From the NCBI GenBank assembly GCA_903871735.1, contig CAIQHU010000071.1, positions 25,474-89,473 of the forward strand: a DNA stretch of 64,000 nucleotides, in the 5' to 3' direction. Below the pieces are notes generated by a model. It made no database searches, was not told the origin of the DNA, and saw nothing but the letters and a program-made list of their open reading frames with translations. Source of the stretch: an uncultured beta proteobacterium. Lineage in GTDB: Bacteria > Pseudomonadota > Gammaproteobacteria > Burkholderiales > Burkholderiaceae. The stretch's first letter is position 1. Each line of letters starts with the position of its first letter. Positions 57,151 to 64,000 of this stretch are shown piece after piece. A program made the position numbers and the translations under genes.

Positions 57151-58247
57151 GCAGAACGCCTTTCGAATTCTTTCATAAAAGCGACTAGCTGCTCTACGCC
57201 CGCAAGCGGCATCGCATTGTAAATACTTGCCCTTAAGCCACCTGCACTTTTATGCCCCTTTAACCCTAATAAACCAGCAGCCTGGGACTCGGCTAAAAAA
57301 CGCTCTTGTAAAGACTCATCCTGGAGATAAAAAGTGACATTCATCCGCGAGCGATATCGACGATCTACCCGGGCATCATACAAAGAACTTTTATCTAATA
57401 AATCATATAAAAGCTGCGATTTTTTTTGATTGATTAATTCTATTGCAGCAACTCCACCTTGCTGTTTAATCCACTCAAAAACTTGACCAGCAAAATAAAT
57501 ATTAAATGTCGGTGGCGTATTAATCATTGAATCAGTCTCAGCCTGCACTTGCCAATCCCAAATGGTCGGAGTCAGCGGCATCGCATGCCCAATTAAATCT
57601 TTTCGAACAATCACAATTGTGAGGCCAGCAGGACCGATATTTTTTTGAATCCCACCAAATAGAACCCCATATTTAGAAATATCCATCACCCGTGAAAGCA
57701 TATGGCTAGAGATATCAGCAACTAAGGGCACATCACCGACATCAGGCGGTTCATCAAATTCAACGCCACCAACAGTCTCATTACTACAAATATGCACGTA
57801 TGCGGAATCTGCTGATAATTGCCAAGAATTTCTCTGCGGAACAGTTGTATATTGCTGGGCAGAACTCGTTGCCGCTAACCGGGCATTACCATATTTACCG
57901 GCTTCCTTAATCGACTTAGCAGACCAGACACCAGTCACAACAAAATCAGCCTGCGGATCTTTTTTAGCTAATCCCATTAAATTCATCGGTATAGCAGCGT
58001 TCATCCCCATTGCCCCACCCGGCAATAAAAGAATTTGATAGTTGCTAGGAACTTGCATTAAATCCGTCAGATCTGCTATGGCTTTTTGATAACAGGCCAT
58101 GAATGCTTTACTGCGGTGACTGACTTCCATGACACCTGCTCCAAGGCCTTGCCAATTCAAAATATCTTGACTAGCTTCTTCTAAGACCTCTTTGGGAAGC
58201 ATTGCAGGACCAGGTGCAAAGTTATAAACACGATTGTCAAATACCAT
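57147..58247 (-). CDS. serC: Phosphoserine aminotransferase
   Basis: VYNFAPGPAMLPKEVLEEA, GGIQKNIGPAGLTIVIV. Confidence 0.97.
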   Translation of the reverse strand: MVFDNRVYNFAPGPAMLPKEVLEEASQDILNWQGLGAGVMEVSHRSKAFMACYQKAIADLTDLMQVPSNYQILLLPGGAMGMNAAIPMNLMGLAKKDPQADFVVTGVWSAKSIKEAGKYGNARLAATSSAQQYTTVPQRNSWQLSADSAYVHICSNETVGGVEFDEPPDVGDVPLVADISSHMLSRVMDISKYGVLFGGIQKNIGPAGLTIVIVRKDLIGHAMPLTPTIWDWQVQAETDSMINTPPTFNIYFAGQVFEWIKQQGGVAAIELINQKKSQLLYDLLDKSSLYDARVDRRYRSRMNVTFYLQDESLQERFLAESQAAGLLGLKGHKSAGGLRASIYNAMPLAGVEQLVAFMKEFERRSA

Positions 58248-58282
58248 ATTGCGGACCTGGTCAAATTTAAATATTGGTAAGA

Positions 58283-60970
58283 TTAAGTCTCGGTGGGATC
58301 GTCACCAACACTCGAGTCTAGATCATCCGAAGATAAAATATCCTCACCATCTACAGCGTCTTCACTCTCAGCAATTCGCTGCAATCCTGATAGGTAAGTA
58401 CCCTCGTCAACATTAATTAAGGTGACGCCCTGGGTAGAACGTCCCATTTCTCGGATTTCTGAGACGCGTGTTCGAACTAAAATACCACCACTGGTAATTA
58501 ACATAATCTGGTCTTCATTCGAGACAAGTGCGGCAGCTACTAATTTGCCATTACGATCCGATGTTTGAATCGCAATCATCCCCTTCGTACCTCGACCATG
58601 ACGCGTATATTCGGCAATTGGCGTGCGCTTTCCATAGCCATTTTGCGTCGCCGTCAATACGCTACTTGGCGAGACCTGACCCGCGTCGCTTGCAATCGTA
58701 ACACCCTCTAATTCACTCGGGGCAACTAACATAGCGATCACCTCGTGACCCTCGCCAAGATTCATACCCTTCACTCCACGCGCAGTCCGCCCCATCGGAC
58801 GAACATCGTTCTCATCAAACCGCACGGCTTTTCCAGCGTCTGAAAATAACATCACGTCATGGTGACCATCCGTAATTGCAGCACCAATTAAAATATCACC
58901 TTCGTCTAGATCGACCGCAATAATCCCCGATTTACGCGGATTAGAAAAGTCACTCAACCGGGATTTTTTTACGACTCCAAAACGGGTTGCCATAAAGACA
59001 TACTGGCTGTCTAAATAGCCCTTAATTGGCAATATAGTAGTAATTTTCTCGCCCTCTATTAGGGGGAACATATTAACAATTGGCTTGCCACGTGAAGTCC
59101 TACTACCCTGCGGGACCTCCCAAACCTTTAACCAATACAATCTACCGCGATCTGAAAAACACAAAATCGTATCGTGCGTATTGGCAACAAATAAAGTCTC
59201 TATCCAATCTTCATCTTTGGTTGTAGTGGCTTGCTTGCCACGACCACCCCGTTTTTGGGCACGGTACTCGGTTAGAGGTTGACTCTTCATATAACCCGTA
59301 TTGGATAGGGTTACAACCAAGTCCTGAGGAGTAATTAAATCTTCAGTAAATAACTCCGTTGCGTTCATCTCAATCTGCGAGCGACGCCCTGTATCAGAGC
59401 CCTCTTGTCCAAACTCGGCTTTAGCGAGTAATAACTCAGATCGAATAACCTCCGTTACCCGATCTGGTCGAGATAATAAATCTAATAAATCAGAAATCTC
59501 ATCCATGACTTCCCGATACTCCAGCACAATCTTATCTTGCTCAAGACCCGTTAAACGCTGCAGACGCATTTGTAAAATTTCCTGAGCTTGATCCTCAGAC
59601 AAGCGGTATAAACCATCCGCTTGTAAACCAAGCTCTGCTGGTAAACGTTCCGGCCGATAGGCTTGCCGCCCTCCCTGAGTGCTAATCGATGCGCGCGATA
59701 ACATTTCTCGCACAACACTCGAGTCCCAGACCTGATTGAGTAGTTCCTTTTTAGCCTCTGGAGGATTTGGCGCTGCCTTAATTAATGCAATAAATTCATC
59801 AATATTCGCTAAAGCAACTGCTAAACCTTCTAAAACATGCCCACGATCCCTGGCTTTACGCAACTCAAAAAGCGTTCGACGTGTAACAACTTCTCGCCGA
59901 TGTCGCAAGAAACATTCAAGCATTTGCTTTAAGTTCAGTAAGCGTGGCTGGTTATCTACCAAAGCCACCATGTTCATACCGAAATTATCTTGTAATTGAG
60001 TGTTTTTATAGAGATTATTTAATATGACCTCGGGCACTTCGTTTCGTTTGAGCTCAATCACGACCCGCATACCAGACTTATCAGATTCGTCACGAATATC
60101 TGAAATACCCTCAATCTTCTTCTCAGTAACTAACTCAGCGATTCGCTCTAGTAAATTCTTTTTATTCACTTGATACGGAAGCTCGTCCACAATAATCGAT
60201 TGACGTTGCCCCTTTTCCATGTCCTCAAAGTGGGTCTTGGCACGCATAATGACTCGCCCACGGCCAGTTCGATACCCCTCGCGCACTCCTTGAATGCCGT
60301 AAATAGTGGCAGCTGTCGGAAAATCAGGTGCAGGAATCAACTCAATCAGCTCGTCAATCGTGCAATCCGGATTTTCTAAGAGAAATATACAGCCAGCAAT
60401 TACTTCATCAATATTGTGAGGCGGGATATTCGTTGCCATACCAACCGCAATCCCAGAAGACCCATTAATGAGTAAATTAGGGATTTTGGCAGGTAATATG
60501 AGCGGCTCTTTTTCACTACCGTCATAATTGGGGCCAAAATCGACTGTCTCCTTGTCGATATCGTTGAGTAATTCATGGGCAATCTTCGATAAGCGAATCT
60601 CGGTATAACGCATAGCCGCCGCATTATCCCCGTCTACGGACCCGAAATTACCTTGTCCGTCAACCAGCATATATCGCAAAGAAAAGTTCTGCGCCATTCG
60701 GACTATCGTGTCATAAACCGCAGTATCGCCGTGGGGATGGTACTTTCCAATCACATCCCCAACAATACGGGCTGACTTCTTATAAGCCCTATTCCAGTCA
60801 TTATTGAGCTCATGCATGGCAAAAAGCACCCGCCGGTGGACCGGCTTTAGACCATCTCTGGCATCTGGCAGGGCTCTGCCAACAATCACACTCATTGCGT
60901 AGTCCAAATAGGACCGCCGCATTTCATCTTCTAGTGATACGGGTATTGTTTCTTTAGCGACTTGTTCCAT
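58283..60970 (-). CDS. gyrA: DNA gyrase subunit A
   Basis: [45 protein letters not shown]. Confidence 0.98.
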   Translation of the reverse strand: MEQVAKETIPVSLEDEMRRSYLDYAMSVIVGRALPDARDGLKPVHRRVLFAMHELNNDWNRAYKKSARIVGDVIGKYHPHGDTAVYDTIVRMAQNFSLRYMLVDGQGNFGSVDGDNAAAMRYTEIRLSKIAHELLNDIDKETVDFGPNYDGSEKEPLILPAKIPNLLINGSSGIAVGMATNIPPHNIDEVIAGCIFLLENPDCTIDELIELIPAPDFPTAATIYGIQGVREGYRTGRGRVIMRAKTHFEDMEKGQRQSIIVDELPYQVNKKNLLERIAELVTEKKIEGISDIRDESDKSGMRVVIELKRNEVPEVILNNLYKNTQLQDNFGMNMVALVDNQPRLLNLKQMLECFLRHRREVVTRRTLFELRKARDRGHVLEGLAVALANIDEFIALIKAAPNPPEAKKELLNQVWDSSVVREMLSRASISTQGGRQAYRPERLPAELGLQADGLYRLSEDQAQEILQMRLQRLTGLEQDKIVLEYREVMDEISDLLDLLSRPDRVTEVIRSELLLAKAEFGQEGSDTGRRSQIEMNATELFTEDLITPQDLVVTLSNTGYMKSQPLTEYRAQKRGGRGKQATTTKDEDWIETLFVANTHDTILCFSDRGRLYWLKVWEVPQGSRTSRGKPIVNMFPLIEGEKITTILPIKGYLDSQYVFMATRFGVVKKSRLSDFSNPRKSGIIAVDLDEGDILIGAAITDGHHDVMLFSDAGKAVRFDENDVRPMGRTARGVKGMNLGEGHEVIAMLVAPSELEGVTIASDAGQVSPSSVLTATQNGYGKRTPIAEYTRHGRGTKGMIAIQTSDRNGKLVAAALVSNEDQIMLITSGGILVRTRVSEIREMGRSTQGVTLINVDEGTYLSGLQRIAESEDAVDGEDILSSDDLDSSVGDDPTET

Positions 60971-61162
60971 GTAACGATTTTAACATGTGCATTAGCGATA
61001 ATGTTGGATGAATGAGACAGTTCCTTACAAATCAAGGGACTAATAACAGAAATCGCAAAAAGATGATGCTACAATAAATCAGCATTAATTAAGTGCATTA
61101 AAAAAATCACTTAATTCACTGAAGTATTCACAGAAGTACATTTAAGAATCGAGGAAATTAAT

Positions 61163-61834
61163 ATGAAACAACAAGCTAAATCTCTTAGTAAATCATTAAT
61201 TGGAGCTTTGCTGTCTGTGGCTCTTTTAGGCACTATGGGTGTTACACAAGCTCAACAAGCCAAATCAAACGATAACTGGCAATCTGGCGGTACACAATTA
61301 CGTTCTGGCGCTGACTCTTCCCTGTGCTGGAGGGATGCAAATTGGACCCCAGCAACTGCTGCTGCAGATTGTGATGGCGCTCTAAAGCCACCTGCACCAG
61401 CTCCAAGAGCCGCGGCGCCTGCTGCACCTGCTAAAAAAGTAGCACCAGCAGCAGCAAAACCAGCAGTAACCTCTACGAAGGTGACTTTGTTGTCTGATGC
61501 ACTTTTTGATTTTGATAAGTCAGTTATCAAACCAGAAGGTACAAAAAAGCTAGCCGACCTAACTGCCAAACTCAAAGGTGTAACTGTTGAGGTAATTATC
61601 GTCATTGGTTATACAGACTCTGTTGGAACTTTAAAGTACAACAAAGCTCTATCATTAAGACGTGCAGAAGCAGTTAAGGCATTCTTAGTCAAGAATGGTG
61701 TTGAGGCAAATCGTGTTTACACTGAAGGTAAGGCTTTTGCTGACCCAGTTGGCGATAACAAAACAGCAGCAGGACGCGCCCTCAATCGTCGTACCGTTGT
61801 AGAAGTTGTTGGTACACGCCCAGTAGGTAAGTAA
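61163..61834 (+). CDS. OmpA-family protein (C-terminal peptidoglycan-binding domain, no evident beta-barrel)
   Basis: Signal peptide, Pro/Ala-rich linker, LFDFDKSVIKPEG and GRALNRRTVVEV OmpA motifs. Confidence 0.92.
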   Translation: MKQQAKSLSKSLIGALLSVALLGTMGVTQAQQAKSNDNWQSGGTQLRSGADSSLCWRDANWTPATAAADCDGALKPPAPAPRAAAPAAPAKKVAPAAAKPAVTSTKVTLLSDALFDFDKSVIKPEGTKKLADLTAKLKGVTVEVIIVIGYTDSVGTLKYNKALSLRRAEAVKAFLVKNGVEANRVYTEGKAFADPVGDNKTAAGRALNRRTVVEVVGTRPVGK

Positions 61835-61946
61835 GTTTTTAGTAGTTCGTGCGGTAGAGTGATTAGGAATAAAAAGTATTTTACTTAAGCTGTTTTCGTA
61901 TTCTTATTTAAAAATCTTTGATTGTCGAACTCTCTACCAGCATTTA

Positions 61947-61973
61947 AAAAGCCCGTTAACACGGGCTTTTTTA
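61947..61973 (+). terminator. Rho-independent terminator of ompA-family gene
   Basis: AAAAGCCCGT-TAAC-ACGGGCTTTTTTA. Confidence 0.9.
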
Positions 61974-62094
61974 TTCGCCTAAAAATCTTGATTTGACGTT
62001 TTTACTAACAGCCGTTTTATCAGTCATTTCTTCCAAACTGGAAGTTTTATTGGATAATAGGTTTTCATCCTCAAACACTAATACTGCCCCAATC

Positions 62095-62802
62095 ATGGTT
62101 GTTGAAAATAAAGACCAAACCGAAATCGATAAATTTAGTGCCCTAGCAAGTCGCTGGTGGGACCCAACTAGTGAATTTAAACCGCTCCATGAAATTAATC
62201 CCATTCGGTTAAAGTGGATTCAATCACACATCGATCTTCGCAACAAACAGGTCCTTGACGTAGGATGTGGCGGGGGAATTTTGTCCGAGTCGATGGCGCA
62301 ATCCGGGGCAATCACAAGTGGTATTGATCTCTCAAAAAAGGCCCTTAACGTTGCCGACCTGCATAGTCTTGAATCTCAGGTCCAAATCAATTACCAATGT
62401 ATCAGTGCAGAAGATTTGGCAAACAAGTCTGCCGAAACCTTCGATGTAATTACCTGTATGGAAATGCTCGAACACGTGCCAAACCCACAATCAATTATTA
62501 CAGCTTGCACAAAACTAGCTAAGCCAGGAGCAATGCTTTTTTTTAGTACATTAAATAGGAATCTTAAATCCTATTTAATGGCAGTGATTGGCGCGGAATA
62601 TGTGCTTAGAATGCTCCCCAAAGGAACGCATGACTATGCAAAATTCATTAAACCATCTGAGTTAGCCCATTTTTTAAGAGATGCGAGCCTAGAAATCGTG
62701 GACCTTACAGGTTTACATTACAACCCCATACTTGGTAGTTACTCACTCGGCTCAAATGTTGATGTGAACTATCTCATTGCCGTTAAAAAACCACTCCTAT
62801 AA
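62095..62802 (+). CDS. ubiG: Ubiquinone biosynthesis O-methyltransferase UbiG
   Basis: [42 protein letters not shown]; start at internal ATG 62095. Confidence 0.95.
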   Translation: MVVENKDQTEIDKFSALASRWWDPTSEFKPLHEINPIRLKWIQSHIDLRNKQVLDVGCGGGILSESMAQSGAITSGIDLSKKALNVADLHSLESQVQINYQCISAEDLANKSAETFDVITCMEMLEHVPNPQSIITACTKLAKPGAMLFFSTLNRNLKSYLMAVIGAEYVLRMLPKGTHDYAKFIKPSELAHFLRDASLEIVDLTGLHYNPILGSYSLGSNVDVNYLIAVKKPLL

Positions 62803-63485
62803 TGCGCCTATCGACTAACTTTAGAAGCGTTTTTTTTGATCTCGATGGCACGCTTGCCGATACAGCCCCCGATTTAGCTGCCGCAGCAAATCAGATGCGG
62901 ATTGATAGGCATTTACATCCGATTGATCCCCAAATATTGAGACCACTAGCATCGGCTGGTGCTCGCGGGCTAATCGAAGCTAGTTTAGGAATTAAACCCG
63001 ATGATGATTCGTTTGCCGACTTACGAGATGAGTTCCTAAATAACTATCAGGCGGCAATCCATGTTCACACACGACTTTTTGATGATATTGAGAATTTGTT
63101 AAATTTACTGGATCAAGCCAATATCCCCTGGGGAATAGTCACTAATAAGCAAGAACGATTTACCAACCCCCTTATGCAAAGCATGGGACTTGATCAAAGA
63201 ACTCGGGCTATTGTGAGTGGTGATACAACACCCTTTGCAAAACCACACCCCGCCCCGATTTTGCTCGCAGCTAAAATCCTTGAAATTGACCCCAAGCATA
63301 GCTTGTATGTTGGGGATGATTTGCGAGACATTGTTGCTGGTAAAGCCGCTGGTATGCAAACAGTCGCTGCAGCTTATGGCTATTGTGGTAACCACGAACC
63401 GCCCGATTCATGGGGGGCTGATCACTTAGCCTATCACCCTACTGATCTAATTGATATCATTTTCCCCAAAAACCGACTAGAATAA
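62802..63485 (+). CDS. gph: Phosphoglycolate phosphatase
   Basis: FFDLDGTLADTAPDLAAAAN, YVGDDLRDIVAGKAAGM. Confidence 0.92.
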   Translation: MRLSTNFRSVFFDLDGTLADTAPDLAAAANQMRIDRHLHPIDPQILRPLASAGARGLIEASLGIKPDDDSFADLRDEFLNNYQAAIHVHTRLFDDIENLLNLLDQANIPWGIVTNKQERFTNPLMQSMGLDQRTRAIVSGDTTPFAKPHPAPILLAAKILEIDPKHSLYVGDDLRDIVAGKAAGMQTVAAAYGYCGNHEPPDSWGADHLAYHPTDLIDIIFPKNRLE

Positions 63486-63507
63486 ACTTGTTGCGTATTT
63501 TTACTAT

Positions 63508-63866
63508 GGGACCGACTTGGTTTCGACGTGGATTGCGAAGCATGCAGGGCATACCGAGGACCCGTTATCTCGTAAATCAATGGGATTGTAATAACTGCTA
63601 ACGACGAACGTTACGCACTAGCAGCCTAAGGGCTGTCGCCCTCGAACCAGTTTGCCGATAGACTGGGGTAGAAATACCATTCGAGGTCATTTATATCGGA
63701 TCGTGTCGTTGAGGGTCGCTATCAACGAAGCTAGAACTAAAGCGAATCGTTTAATCAAAGCATGTTGGTCTGCGCTGGTTGAATTAAATCAAATGACACA
63801 ACTAAGTATGTAGAACTTCATGTAGAGGATTTGCGGACGCGGGTTCGATTCCCGCCGGTTCCACCA
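63508..63866 (+). ncRNA. ssrA: tmRNA (transfer-messenger RNA)
   Basis: 5' GGGACCGACTTGGTTTCGACGTGG; tag frame GCT AAC GAC GAA CGT TAC GCA CTA GCA GCC TAA (63597-63629) = ANDERYALAA; 3' GGGTTCGATTCCCGCCGGTTCCACCA; 5' GGGACCG pairs with 3' CGGTTCC. Confidence 0.97.
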
Positions 63867-63899
63867 GCCCTAGTACTATAAACACCCAGCATTAACAAT

Positions 63900-63937
63900 A
63901 AAACCCTTTAAGAATAACAACTTAAGGGGTTTTTTGT
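63900..63937 (+). terminator. Rho-independent terminator downstream of ssrA
   Basis: AAACCCTTTAAG-AATAACAA-CTTAAGGGGTTTTTTG. Confidence 0.8.
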
Positions 63938-64000
63938 TGTCTATAGTGCTGAGATTAGACCAGATTGTCAACCAGAATAGACCCGAATGCGCGATGGATG

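Noticed and set aside
61163-61834. OmpA-family protein lacking the beta-barrel considered as a truncation
   Set aside because: Signal peptide, Pro/Ala linker and complete OmpA C-terminal domain give a coherent architecture known in this lineage; no sign of a lost barrel upstream.

Overview
This window looks like a chromosomal segment of a betaproteobacterium, probably Burkholderiaceae and Polynucleobacter-like. That placement rests on gene order and protein character only; no search was run. Almost all of it is compact core genome. Minus-strand blocks are: rnc-lepB-lepA-degQ/mucD, then fabF-acpP-fabG-fabD-fabH-plsX-rpmF-yceD; rplS-trmD-rimM-rpsP; etfA-etfB; comEA-like/hldD/hldE(kinase)/ugd/lapB/lapA/ihfB/rpsA/cmk/aroA/tyrA/hisC/pheA/serC/gyrA. 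Plus-strand genes include rne, moaA-mobA-moeA, fdxA, a ferredoxin-NADP reductase, thyA-folA, mogA, an M48 protease, rsgA, mltB, an OmpA-family gene, ubiG, gph and a complete tmRNA gene (ssrA, tag ANDERYALAA). The one clear accessory insertion is a ~2.3 kb RloA/RloB (AbiL-like) defence-type pair between folA and pmbA. Reading past the RloB stop shows an in-frame TGA followed by 50 uninterrupted codons of plausible RloB C-terminus, so the nuclease-like partner is interrupted by one nonsense codon. Other observations: no rpoE-rseA-rseB block between fabF and degQ, a ~490 nt rne leader, 12-13 bp tandem arrays at the 3' ends of two genes, and several hairpins/terminators. I found no convincing wholly new system; the interrupted RloAB locus is the best candidate for follow-up.
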